This document shows, in pieces, positions 8,001 to 16,951 of a stretch of DNA of 64,000 nucleotides (positions within the stretch are counted from its first letter, which is position 1; every line of letters begins with the position of its first letter). Origin of the DNA: Photobacterium leiognathi (GTDB lineage: Bacteria > Pseudomonadota > Gammaproteobacteria > Enterobacterales > Vibrionaceae); NCBI RefSeq assembly GCF_030685535.1, contig NZ_CP131601.1, positions 2,232,001-2,296,000 on the forward strand. Direction: 5' to 3'. Under the pieces are notes generated by a model. It saw only the letters and a program-made list of their open reading frames with translations, had not been told where the DNA came from and did no database searches. A program made the position numbers and the translations under genes.

Positions 8001-10682
8001 ATGCTATCTATCATTGAACAAATTAAACAAGGTAAATTGTGGGATTTCCACGGTGGTATCCACCCAGCCGAAAATAAAGATTTATCCAATAAATCACCTA
8101 TCGTTAATGCTGGCATCCCACAAGAACTTGTTTTACCGCTAAAACAACATATCGGTTCAAAAGGCGACATTATCGTTGCAGTTGGTGACAACGTACAAAA
8201 AGGTCAACCTTTAACACAAGGCGATATTGCCATGTGTGTTCCTGTACACGCACCAACATCAGGCACGATCACTGCGATTGAACAGCGTACTACTGCTCAC
8301 CCATCAGGTTTAAGCGACTTATGTATTGTGATCGCCCCAGATCAACAAGATACATGGTGCGATAAAACCACATACGCAGACTATGAAGATCGCGATCCTG
8401 CCGAATTAATTGATGCAATTCGCTTAAATGGTATTGCAGGCCTTGGTGGTGCAGGCTTTCCTACTGCTCGTAAACTTCAAGGTGGTTTAGGTAACGTCGA
8501 TATTTTAATTATCAACGCCGCTGAGTGTGAGCCTTACATCACTGCCGATGATCGCTTAATGCGCGATTACGCAGAAGAAGTGATTGAAGGTGTGCGTATT
8601 CTTCGCCATATCATTTCACCGAAATTAACTATCATCGGCATTGAAGACAACAAACCGGAAGCGATTCAAGCACTAGAACAACACGTAAAAGAAGACGACA
8701 ACATTCTGATCCGTGTTGTACCAACCAAATACCCATCCGGTAGCTCTAAGCAACTTGTAAAAATCTTAACCGGTCGTGAAGTACCAAGTCAGTCTCGCTC
8801 AACCTCGGTTGGCGTGATCATGCAAAACGTCGGTACTGCATTCGCTATCAAGCGCGCAATCATTGATGGTGAGCCTCTTATTGAGCGTGTAGTAACACTT
8901 ACTGGTGAAGCATTCAAAGAGCGTGGTAACGTTTTTGCCATGCTTGGGACACCAATTGCTTATCTATTGGATAAATTCGGTTACAAAGCCGATAAAAAAC
9001 ATCCTCGTGTGATTATTGGTGGCTCATTAATGGGATTTACCCTGCCCCATTCCAATGTGCCTATCACCAAAATGACCAACTGTATTCTTGCACCGAAACG
9101 CAAAGAATTGCCTCTTCATACCTATGAGATGGCATGTATTCGCTGTTCGGCTTGTGCTGATGTTTGCCCATCATCATTACTACCACAACAACTTCAGTGG
9201 TACGCCAAAGATCAGAACTACGAAAAGTGCGAAGAATACAACCTGCAAGACTGCATTGAATGTGGTGCTTGTGCTTATGTCTGCCCAAGTGAAATTCCAC
9301 TAGTGCAATACTATCGTCAGGCAAAAGCCGAAATTTGGGCTCGTAGCCAAGATGAAATCAATGCCGAACGTGCTCGTCAACGCTTTGAAGCTAAACAAGC
9401 ACGTATGGATCGTGATAAAGCAGAACGTGAAAACCGCTTCAAAAAAGCCGCTGAAACTCGCCGTGAAGAAATGGCGAAAACGGGTGGTGATGATGCCGTT
9501 GCAGCTGCGATTGCACGTGTAAAAGCAAAACAAGCCGCAGCTCAAAGCGAAAAACCTGAAGTGAAACCAGCCGTTGCTGCAGCGATTGCCGCAGCTAAAG
9601 CCAAACAAGCCGCTTCTGCACAAGGTGCAACATCAGAAACTCTGCCAGATAACAGTGAAATGGCGAAATTACGAGAAGAACGTAAACGCCAAGCTCGTGA
9701 GCGCAAGGCTGAGAAAGAAGCCAGTGAATCCACAGCTTCCGCTTCAAGCAATGACAGCAAAAAAGATGCTGTCGCTGCGGCTATTGCCCGAGCTAAAGCG
9801 AAAAAGGCACAACAAGCTAGTGAGCAAAAAGTGCCTGTTGCTGACTCGGTTGTTGAAAATGCAGAGGTTGATCCCAAGAAAGCCGCGATTGCTGCAGCTG
9901 TCGCCCGTGCGAAAGCTAAAAAAGAAGCGCAACAAGCCCAATCAGAGTCAAATTCTGGCACTTCTGTGGAAACTTCAGAAGCAGACCCAAAGAAAGCCGC
10001 TGTCGCTGCTGCTGTAGCTCGTGCTAAAGCAAGAAAAGCAGCACAACAAGCTCAAGCGCAATCAGAAGTAACACCTGAACCTGCTGCTGAAACTGAAGCA
10101 GTCGATCCGAAGAAAGCCGCTGTCGCCGCTGCTGTTGCTCGTGCTAAAGCTAAAAAAGCAGCACAACAAGCTCAAGCGCAATCAGAAACGACATCTGAAC
10201 CTGCCGCTGAAACTGAAGCTATCGATCCGAAAAAAGCCGCTGTCGCTGCTGCCGTTGCACGTGCTAAAGCTAGAAAAGCGGCACAACAGGCCGAAGCACA
10301 ATCAAAATCAACATCTGAGCCTGCCGCTGAAACTGAAGAAGTCGATCCGAAGAAAGCCGCTGTCGCTGCTGCCGTTGCACGTGCTAAAGCAAGAAAAGCG
10401 GCACAACAGGCCGAAGCGCAATCAGAAACGACACCTGAACCAGTTGCTGAAACTGAAGCAGTCGATCCGAAAAAAGCCGCTGTCGCTGCAGCCGTTGCTC
10501 GTGCTAAAGCAAGAAAAGCGGCACAACAAGCTGAAAAACAATCAGTAACACCTGAACCTACCGCTGAAACAGAAGCAGTCGATCCGAAGAAAGCCGCTGT
10601 CGCTGCTGTCGTTGCACGTGCAAAGGCCAGAAAAGCTGCACAACAGGCCGCTAAAGAACAACAAAACATTGAGGAAGATTAA
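8001..10682 (+). CDS. rsxC: RsxC, NADH-binding subunit with long Ala/Lys repeat tail
   Basis: 893 residues. Residues 1 to about 440 form the conserved part: a barrel-sandwich region, a glycine-rich nucleotide-binding loop ([12 protein letters not shown]) and two 4Fe-4S motifs ([24 protein letters not shown]). From about residue 490 the protein is a charged, Ala/Lys-rich repeat tail (units such as [16 protein letters not shown]), predicted helical or coiled-coil. RsxC tails vary in length among gammaproteobacteria, and this one is at the long end. RsxC is the entry point for NADH electrons. It starts two bases after the rsxB stop. Confidence 0.97.
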   Translation: MLSIIEQIKQGKLWDFHGGIHPAENKDLSNKSPIVNAGIPQELVLPLKQHIGSKGDIIVAVGDNVQKGQPLTQGDIAMCVPVHAPTSGTITAIEQRTTAHPSGLSDLCIVIAPDQQDTWCDKTTYADYEDRDPAELIDAIRLNGIAGLGGAGFPTARKLQGGLGNVDILIINAAECEPYITADDRLMRDYAEEVIEGVRILRHIISPKLTIIGIEDNKPEAIQALEQHVKEDDNILIRVVPTKYPSGSSKQLVKILTGREVPSQSRSTSVGVIMQNVGTAFAIKRAIIDGEPLIERVVTLTGEAFKERGNVFAMLGTPIAYLLDKFGYKADKKHPRVIIGGSLMGFTLPHSNVPITKMTNCILAPKRKELPLHTYEMACIRCSACADVCPSSLLPQQLQWYAKDQNYEKCEEYNLQDCIECGACAYVCPSEIPLVQYYRQAKAEIWARSQDEINAERARQRFEAKQARMDRDKAERENRFKKAAETRREEMAKTGGDDAVAAAIARVKAKQAAAQSEKPEVKPAVAAAIAAAKAKQAASAQGATSETLPDNSEMAKLREERKRQARERKAEKEASESTASASSNDSKKDAVAAAIARAKAKKAQQASEQKVPVADSVVENAEVDPKKAAIAAAVARAKAKKEAQQAQSESNSGTSVETSEADPKKAAVAAAVARAKARKAAQQAQAQSEVTPEPAAETEAVDPKKAAVAAAVARAKAKKAAQQAQAQSETTSEPAAETEAIDPKKAAVAAAVARAKARKAAQQAEAQSKSTSEPAAETEEVDPKKAAVAAAVARAKARKAAQQAEAQSETTPEPVAETEAVDPKKAAVAAAVARAKARKAAQQAEKQSVTPEPTAETEAVDPKKAAVAAVVARAKARKAAQQAAKEQQNIEED
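9870..10679 (+). repeat. Tandem ~120-bp repeats encoding the RsxC tail
   Basis: Seven successive units begin with DPKKAA and are about 40 codons long, preceded by three divergent units from about 9490. Neighbouring copies are nearly identical at the DNA level, for example the shared GATCCGAAGAAAGCCGCTGT. In-frame expansion or contraction by recombination or slippage is expected, as is assembly collapse. Confidence 0.9.
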
Positions 10683-10684
10683 TC

Positions 10685-11731
10685 GTGGCGTTTAACATTG
10701 CCAGTTCACCCCATGACCATAACCGCCGTAGCACCAGCGCTATTATGCGCACCGTTATTTTATGCTCAGTTTTTGGCGTTATTGCTCAATGCTACTTCTT
10801 TGGTTTCGGTACTCTGATCCAGATCTTGCTAGCATCCATTTCAGCAATCATTTTTGAAGCACTTGTTTTAAAGCTGCGTAAACGTCCAATTGCGCCTTAC
10901 TTGCGTGATAACACTGCGCTGCTAACTGGTGTTTTAATTGGTTTGTCTATTCCACCACTAGCCCCTTGGTGGCTAACTGTTATTGGTGTGTTCTTTGCGA
11001 TCGTTATTGCAAAACATCTTTATGGCGGTATCGGTCAAAACCTCTTTAACCCAGCAATGATTGCTTACGTTGTACTGCTGATTTCATTCCCAGTACAAAT
11101 GACAACATGGTTACCACCAGCCTCATTGAGCGCACAACCTGTGCATTTAATGGATAGCATTTCTGCTATTTTTACTGGCTTTACCCAAGATGGTTTTAGT
11201 GTACCTCAACTAAAAATGTCAGTTGATGGTTACACCATGGCGACCCCATTAGACACTTTAAAAACGTCCTTACATACTGGCTTTACCACTGCTGAGACGA
11301 TGGCAAAACCTGTTTATGGTGCGATTGCGGGTATTGGTTGGGAATGGGTAAACATGGGCTTTTTGCTGGGTGGCTTAATTCTATTAAAGCTACGTGTAAT
11401 TCAGTGGCATATCCCAGTTGCAATGCTAACGTCATTGTTTGTGATCAGCAGCCTTGTTTACATTGTGCATCCTGATACAACAGGTTCACCACTGTTCCAC
11501 CTCTTCTCAGGTGCAACTATGTTAGGTGCTTTCTTCATTGCTACCGATCCTGTAACGGCATCGACAACAGTCAAAGGGCGTCTTATTTTTGGTGCCTTTA
11601 TCGGTGTCATGATTTACTTGATCCGTACTTGGGGTGGCTTCCCTGATGGTGTGGCATTTGCCGTTTTACTGGGTAACTTATGCGTACCATTAATTGATTA
11701 CTACACTCGTCCTCGTACCTACGGGCACTAA
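10685..11731 (+). CDS. rsxD: RsxD, flavin-carrying membrane subunit
   Basis: 348 residues, many transmembrane segments, homologous to RnfD/NqrB. The [20 protein letters not shown] stretch holds the threonine to which FMN is covalently bound in this family. The start is GTG: the protein then begins [10 protein letters not shown], like other RsxD proteins, and no ATG is placed better. It lies two bases after the rsxC stop. Confidence 0.96.
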   Translation: MAFNIASSPHDHNRRSTSAIMRTVILCSVFGVIAQCYFFGFGTLIQILLASISAIIFEALVLKLRKRPIAPYLRDNTALLTGVLIGLSIPPLAPWWLTVIGVFFAIVIAKHLYGGIGQNLFNPAMIAYVVLLISFPVQMTTWLPPASLSAQPVHLMDSISAIFTGFTQDGFSVPQLKMSVDGYTMATPLDTLKTSLHTGFTTAETMAKPVYGAIAGIGWEWVNMGFLLGGLILLKLRVIQWHIPVAMLTSLFVISSLVYIVHPDTTGSPLFHLFSGATMLGAFFIATDPVTASTTVKGRLIFGAFIGVMIYLIRTWGGFPDGVAFAVLLGNLCVPLIDYYTRPRTYGH

Positions 11732-11745
11732 TTAAGAGAGCAGCC

Positions 11746-12378
11746 ATGTTTAATGCAATGAAAAAAAACGGTGCTATTCTCGCAATCTTCGCGTGTTTAG
11801 CGACAGCACTAGTAGCCCTAACCAACTACTTAACTGAAGATCGTATTGCAGAGCAGCAACGACTTCAGCTATTAGATACGCTAAATCAAGTGATCCCGGC
11901 GACAAGCCACGATAACTTGCTTTATAAAAGCTGTACTATGGTCAAAGATCATAAGCGTCTAGGTACTACCGATGAGATGCCTGCATATATTGCACGCAAA
12001 GACGGTAAACCTGTTGGTATTGCGATTGAAGGTATCGCACCTGATGGCTATAGCGGTGCAATTAAAATTATCGTTGGTCTTAATATGAAGGGCGTGATCA
12101 CTGGTGTTCGTGTATTACAACAAAACGAAACACCGGGATTAGGTGATAAAATTGAAACCACGGTCAGTAACTGGATTTACAGCTTTAATGGTAAGCATGT
12201 AAACGGCGATAACGATCCTGCCTTTAAAGTGCGTAAAGATGGCGGTGAGTTTGATCAATTTACTGGTGCTACGATTACCCCACGTGCTGTGGTTAAAGCA
12301 GTGAAAAATATTTCGTTATACTGGGATCAAAACCAGAATAAAATCATCAACCAACCACTAAATTGTGCAGGTGAGTGA
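11746..12378 (+). CDS. rsxG: RsxG, covalent-FMN periplasmic-facing subunit
   Basis: 210 residues. One N-terminal membrane segment (about 9-27) and a soluble FMN-binding domain. The flavinylation motif TGATIT places the FMN-bearing threonine at residue 176, close to Thr174 of E. coli RsxG. GLGDKIE is another family signature. It is an electron carrier within the Rsx complex. It is followed at one base by rsxE. Confidence 0.96.
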   Translation: MFNAMKKNGAILAIFACLATALVALTNYLTEDRIAEQQRLQLLDTLNQVIPATSHDNLLYKSCTMVKDHKRLGTTDEMPAYIARKDGKPVGIAIEGIAPDGYSGAIKIIVGLNMKGVITGVRVLQQNETPGLGDKIETTVSNWIYSFNGKHVNGDNDPAFKVRKDGGEFDQFTGATITPRAVVKAVKNISLYWDQNQNKIINQPLNCAGE

Positions 12379-12379
12379 T

Positions 12380-13078
12380 ATGACAACCAATAAAGAATTG
12401 ATGACAAATGGCCTGTGGTCAAACAACCCAGCAGTTGTTCAGCTGCTTGGTCTTTGTCCTTTACTCGCCGTTTCATCAACAGTGACCAATGCCCTCGGTC
12501 TAGGTTTAGCAACCACCTTGGTGCTGATGGGCTCGAACCTCATTGTGTCTTTAATTCGTCATTGGGTACCGTCTGAAATCCGTATTCCGGTATTTGTGAT
12601 GATCATTGCCTCACTCGTAACCTGCGTGCAGTTGTTGATGAATGCGTTTACCTTTGGTCTGTATAAATCATTAGGTATCTTTATCGCTCTGATCGTGACG
12701 AACTGTATCATCATTGGTCGTGCTGAAGCCTTTGCCTCTAAAAATGAACCATTACCAGCAGTACTCGATGGTTTATGGATGGGCTTAGGCATGACATCAG
12801 CGCTATTCATTCTTGGCGCAATGCGTGAATTATTAAGTAAAGGTACATTGTTTGACGGTGCTGACCGCCTATTAGGTAGTTGGGCATCGGTACTACGAAT
12901 TCAGGTGTTCCACTTTGATTCTGGGTTCCTGCTTGCAATGTTACCGCCGGGTGCCTTCATTGGTGTCGGTTTGATGATTGCAGCCAAGAATGTGATTGAT
13001 AAACGCCGCCAACAGAAACAGCCAAAAGAAGAATCAAAACCAACGGTTGAACGTGCTCGCGTCACTTCCGTAGACTAA
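12380..13078 (+). CDS. rsxE: RsxE, membrane subunit of the Rsx complex
   Basis: 232 residues, hydrophobic, homologous to RnfE/NqrD. The N-terminal pattern [23 protein letters not shown] is diagnostic, including the conserved cysteine that mirrors RsxA. I chose the ATG at 12380 behind AGGTGAG because E. coli RsxE starts at the equivalent place; an in-frame GTG five codons earlier lies inside rsxG. A terminator follows directly. Confidence 0.96.
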   Translation: MTTNKELMTNGLWSNNPAVVQLLGLCPLLAVSSTVTNALGLGLATTLVLMGSNLIVSLIRHWVPSEIRIPVFVMIIASLVTCVQLLMNAFTFGLYKSLGIFIALIVTNCIIIGRAEAFASKNEPLPAVLDGLWMGLGMTSALFILGAMRELLSKGTLFDGADRLLGSWASVLRIQVFHFDSGFLLAMLPPGAFIGVGLMIAAKNVIDKRRQQKQPKEESKPTVERARVTSVD

Positions 13079-13086
13079 ATAAAAAA

Positions 13087-13120
13087 CCCAATAAGTGTGG
13101 TGCTTATTGGGTTTCTTTTT
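13087..13120 (+). terminator. Terminator after rsxE
   Basis: CCCAATAAG and CTTATTGGG form a perfect 9-bp stem followed by TTTCTTTTT. It separates rsxE from nth, so nth probably also has its own promoter in the 13120-13229 interval. Confidence 0.9.
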
Positions 13121-13229
13121 AATCCATATCGCGACAAAATAATGGAAAAGTAAAACGCTTAATTGCACAACAGGCGCTCACCCTGTTACTCCCTACTAAT
13201 ATTGCAATAAGCCTTATTTGGAATAAAAA

Positions 13230-13883
13230 ATGAATAATCAAAAACGCGTCCAAATTCTTGAACGTTTACGCGCAGAAAACCCGCATCCAGAAACCGAGCT
13301 TAACTGGAGCACCCCTTTTGAATTACTGATTGCGGTATTACTTTCAGCACAAGCGACCGATGTTAGTGTGAACAAAGCGACCGACAAACTCTACCCTGTC
13401 GCTAATACACCTCAAGCAATTTACGACTTAGGTGTTGATGGCGTAAAAGAATACATAAAAACAATTGGCCTATTTAATTCAAAAGCAGAAAACGTGATTA
13501 AAACGTGCCGTATTTTATTAGATAAGCATCACGGCGAAATCCCTGAAAACCGTGAAGCGCTTGAAGCGCTGCCTGGTGTTGGACGTAAAACCGCTAACGT
13601 TGTACTAAATACTGCATTTGGCTGGCCTACAATTGCCGTCGATACCCATATTTTCCGTGTTTGTAACCGTACAAAATTTGCAATGGGTAAGAATGTTGAT
13701 CAGGTAGAAGAAAAGCTACTTAAAGTGGTTCCAAAGGAATTTAAAGTCGATGTTCACCACTGGTTGATCTTACATGGCCGTTATACCTGCATTGCCCGTA
13801 AACCTCGTTGCGGAAGCTGTATCATTGAAGGCCTTTGTGAGTACTCTCCACCAAAAGAAAGTGTAAAGAAAAAGAAGAAATAA
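13230..13883 (+). CDS. nth: Nth, endonuclease III
   Basis: 217 residues. A DNA glycosylase/AP lyase that removes oxidised pyrimidines in base excision repair. The helix-hairpin-helix LPGVGRKTANVV carries the catalytic Lys120, and Asp138 lies in VDTHIFRV, both at the E. coli positions. Four C-terminal cysteines (C-x6-C-x2-C-x5-C) bind the 4Fe-4S cluster. The C-terminus is a short lysine run. It follows rsxE as in E. coli and Vibrio, and it marks the left edge of the island. Confidence 0.98.
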   Translation: MNNQKRVQILERLRAENPHPETELNWSTPFELLIAVLLSAQATDVSVNKATDKLYPVANTPQAIYDLGVDGVKEYIKTIGLFNSKAENVIKTCRILLDKHHGEIPENREALEALPGVGRKTANVVLNTAFGWPTIAVDTHIFRVCNRTKFAMGKNVDQVEEKLLKVVPKEFKVDVHHWLILHGRYTCIARKPRCGSCIIEGLCEYSPPKESVKKKKK

Positions 13884-13900
13884 ATACACTTAAATCCTTG

Positions 13901-13927
13901 ATGGCTCTTTAATGAGCCATTTTTTTA
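13901..13927 (+). terminator. Terminator of nth
   Basis: ATGGCTC and GAGCCAT form a 7-bp stem followed by seven T residues. The island's left end lies immediately after it. Confidence 0.9.
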
Positions 13928-13929
13928 CT

Positions 13930-13990
13930 TTACAAAATCACCAAGTGTAACTATATTAGATTAATATGTAACCAACTTGTGATTTTGTAA
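13930..13990. repeat. Inverted repeat at the left island end (att or operator)
   Basis: TTACAAAATCAC (13930-13941) and GTGATTTTGTAA (13979-13990) are perfect 12-bp inverted repeats. The pairing extends by AAGT/ACTT past a one-base bulge. The right arm ends on the first base of the first recombinase ATG. The arrangement suits a recombinase core site, a self-regulating operator or both. Confidence 0.6.
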
Positions 13991-15315
13991 TGAATGAATT
14001 AAGTGAAAATGTTGCAGTAAAAATTTATAAAGATGCCGATGGGTACAGCTTTCCCCTCATTGTAAGATCTGGTGTTTTTCCCGCTTGCTTGTACCTTAAT
14101 GCTTATCTTAACGGAAACCATAACTCCCCACTTTCGGCAAGAAAGAATAAAGCAAGCGCTCAAACTCCAGCTTTTCATACACTAAAAAAATACGCCTATG
14201 AGCTGAAATTTTTATACTGTTATTTTATCGAGCAAGGTATCGATCTTGTTGAGCGTGTCAGCTCTGGTGAATTTCTTTCAAGGCAAGAGGTCGATGATTT
14301 TGTTAGATCGTGCAAGCTTTACGCTAATGAAGGCACTATTGATGAAAGTAATATCGTAGCAATTTCTGACAAGCGCATAAGAGATGCCATCCATGCGACT
14401 TCACATAGCCAACCACAAGTTTCCGCACACACATTACGTCAGCGCTTAATTCGACTAAGGGCTTATATCGAATACTTGTTCGTTTGCCACCACTATGATC
14501 AAGAGCCAACTAATACTCAAGCCAGAGTGGACGACCAATTCAATAAGTTTAAGTTATACATCAACACGTTTATTGGCGGCACACGTAAAAATAACACCAT
14601 CGTTAAAGATGCATTTGAGTCAGTAATACCTTCAGATAAGTTCTTTTATTTGCTTGAAATCATCAAAGAGAGTTCACCTGAGAACCCATTTAAATCCAGC
14701 AAATTAAGAAACCAACTCATCATGCAAATCCTAATTAACACAGGGGTTCGTGTTGGTGCGGTTTTAAAGCTAAAAGTCAGTGACTTGATTGACGATTGGG
14801 ATAACCCTCGCTTCCTATTGACCAGAACTCCCAATGATCCGACTGATCCAAGGTTAGAACGCCCATCAAATAAAACCAAAGCGCTATCGGTTTCTATTTC
14901 CTCAGAGTTAATGAAGCTTATCAAGCTCTACATACAAACTGTACGAGCAGAAAATACAACCGCCCGTGAACATGACTTTGTGTTTATCTCAGAAAAAGGG
15001 ACAACATCAGGGCAACCGCTCACGTATAAATCCATTCACAAAATCGTAGATAAATTTGGTGAGGCATTAGGTATCAAGCTCCACCCTCACAAGCTTCGTC
15101 ATAAATGGAATGAAGTTTTTGAAGATAAGGCGAGAGAGCATGGGTTAACGCCTGAAAAAATTGAAGATTTACGCAAATATGCAATGGGCTGGGTTGAAGA
15201 CTCGAAAATGGCATCCGTCTATAACGAATATCAACTGGCGGTCACTGTGGCTGATATTTCCGCTAGAACCCAATCTAAAGCTGTTCCGAGGTTAGGAGGT
15301 GGTCATGAGTCATAG
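13990..15315 (+). CDS. Tyrosine recombinase, first of trio (IntA-like)
   Basis: 441 residues. The C-terminal catalytic domain shows the tyrosine-recombinase residues: Arg254 in TGVRVGAVLKL, the HxLRH box HPHKLRHKW (His367, Arg370, His371), Trp401 in MGWVED in the second-histidine position, and a nucleophile candidate Tyr411 or Tyr414. The N-terminal half looks like a core-binding, SAM-like domain. It probably catalyses excision and integration of the island together with the next two genes. Its end overlaps the next ATG by 11 bases, which suggests coupling. I cannot assign it to a named family with certainty. Confidence 0.85.
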   Translation: MNELSENVAVKIYKDADGYSFPLIVRSGVFPACLYLNAYLNGNHNSPLSARKNKASAQTPAFHTLKKYAYELKFLYCYFIEQGIDLVERVSSGEFLSRQEVDDFVRSCKLYANEGTIDESNIVAISDKRIRDAIHATSHSQPQVSAHTLRQRLIRLRAYIEYLFVCHHYDQEPTNTQARVDDQFNKFKLYINTFIGGTRKNNTIVKDAFESVIPSDKFFYLLEIIKESSPENPFKSSKLRNQLIMQILINTGVRVGAVLKLKVSDLIDDWDNPRFLLTRTPNDPTDPRLERPSNKTKALSVSISSELMKLIKLYIQTVRAENTTAREHDFVFISEKGTTSGQPLTYKSIHKIVDKFGEALGIKLHPHKLRHKWNEVFEDKAREHGLTPEKIEDLRKYAMGWVEDSKMASVYNEYQLAVTVADISARTQSKAVPRLGGGHES

Positions 15316-16951
15316 CCATATCACAACATTAAAAAAGGAGTACGATGGGCAGCGCATATTCAATGCAAGAGAAGATGGTTACTCTTTTGATGTGCTTTCA
15401 GATACGTGGGAGCTTGGTTATAAATCCTATTTATATCTAAATTGGATGAATGAACTAAATACTAATACTTATCTGGATTTAAGGTTAGCAATGGCTCATG
15501 CAGCAAAGCATTGCACTTCTAACTCTCTAAAAGGCCACGTTAGCACCCTCAAATCCATTGTAAAATATCTCGACATTTACGATTTTCAGGCGTGGTGGCT
15601 CACACTAGATACTTACAAGAAAAGAGTCAGAGATGGCTTATACGCCCTATGCCACCCAAGAAATGGTTATACTTGTCATACTCTCCAACCGTTATATGAC
15701 ACAGTTAAAGATGAAAATTTAAAGCGCCAAGGTGTAATTAATGGCATTCTTGACCCAAAAACGGGTGCTTACAGTGAAGTTGAGCACGACAATATTCTTG
15801 AAAGCTTAAGAACTGGAACACAGCAAGTATTAGAGGTTGAAATACTATCGCAACAAAAGTTTACCGCACTACGGAATGTCATAGCCAGTCAGTTACTTCT
15901 CGCCCTGATAAGACGGCCAACCCAACTTGTGCAACTTAAATGGTGTGATGTTTTACCTGTAGGGGAAACCTTTTTATCTCATAAAGAACCGAACCTTAAC
16001 TGGAAACCCGTTACTCAACACTTGTTCTCAGATGTGGAGCAATTGCACGTTCGCACCTTTAAAGGAAAGGATGGACAATTTCGAGGTGATGCGGAATCAC
16101 GCTCACACCGCCTAGAGTCAGACTTTTCTCGATTGCTTTTGCGTTACTATCAGGTTTATGAACACTACCTTTTACATTCGCTGTCTATACAACACATTAC
16201 ATTAGGTGAAGATGAAACCAAAGAACTCATGAGTCGCCTACCTGTATTGCCTGACAAAAGCTTATTTAGCTCTAATTTCGAATCTAAAACCGAACTGTTT
16301 ATCTCCAATAGCGATACCTCAAAAGCCTATCATATGGCTTCGGACGCCCTTGGAAATAATATACGTTATTTATTCGGAAACAAACTCAAGCCAAACAGCG
16401 ATAGATGTCCAAACGATTCTTTGCGACTTGGTAACAATCGCTGGCGACACACTATTCTCACCCAAGGTGCAAAATATGGGTTAAGCCCTGCCCACCTTGC
16501 TGCTATAACAGGCGTCACCATTGAAGCGATTACCCCCTATCTTGATTTGAAAACCTCAGAGCGAGTTAAAGTTGATGAGGCGTATGCTGGGAACCATATC
16601 GTCAAGCGATTTGATAGCCTGTCGGTAAAAGAGTTACAAGCGCACGATGATTTCAAAGTAAAAAGCAGGTTTGATGAAGAAATTAGCTATAAACTCAATC
16701 CTGCTAACTGCTCCAGTTGTCAGTCAAAAGGCGGTGCGCCTATGGCCTGTTATCCCTGCGACAACTTTAGACCTCTAGAAACGGCAAACCATCAACAATA
16801 TCTTGATAAAGCGGAAAGAAAACTGGTGATAAATAGTCAATCAGCACACCCTGCGACAGTGAAACGCCTCAAGAAAATCATTCTTTACATCAAGGCGACC
16901 ATAGCCATTTGTGAAGAGAGAAAAACGGCTAAGCTTGGAGATGAAAAATGA
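15305..16951 (+). CDS. Tyrosine recombinase-fold protein, second of trio (Tfp-like)
   Basis: 548 residues from an ATG behind a perfect AGGAGGT. A divergent catalytic domain is visible: IRRPTQLVQLKW (Arg box), NNRWRHTILTQGA (R-x-RH box) and a terminal AITGVTIEAITPYLDL with a tyrosine. Near the C-terminus CSSC and CYPC (16713-16762 region) form a four-cysteine, zinc-ribbon-like motif. It overlaps the genes on both sides (the stop shares ATGA with the third recombinase). Catalytic competence is less certain than for its upstream neighbour. Confidence 0.75.
   Translation: MSHSHITTLKKEYDGQRIFNAREDGYSFDVLSDTWELGYKSYLYLNWMNELNTNTYLDLRLAMAHAAKHCTSNSLKGHVSTLKSIVKYLDIYDFQAWWLTLDTYKKRVRDGLYALCHPRNGYTCHTLQPLYDTVKDENLKRQGVINGILDPKTGAYSEVEHDNILESLRTGTQQVLEVEILSQQKFTALRNVIASQLLLALIRRPTQLVQLKWCDVLPVGETFLSHKEPNLNWKPVTQHLFSDVEQLHVRTFKGKDGQFRGDAESRSHRLESDFSRLLLRYYQVYEHYLLHSLSIQHITLGEDETKELMSRLPVLPDKSLFSSNFESKTELFISNSDTSKAYHMASDALGNNIRYLFGNKLKPNSDRCPNDSLRLGNNRWRHTILTQGAKYGLSPAHLAAITGVTIEAITPYLDLKTSERVKVDEAYAGNHIVKRFDSLSVKELQAHDDFKVKSRFDEEISYKLNPANCSSCQSKGGAPMACYPCDNFRPLETANHQQYLDKAERKLVINSQSAHPATVKRLKKIILYIKATIAICEERKTAKLGDEK

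Noticed and set aside
9064..10669. Several long open frames overlapping the rsxC tail on both strands
   Set aside because: They are by-products of the repetitive GC-biased codons of the Ala/Lys repeats; no independent start signals.
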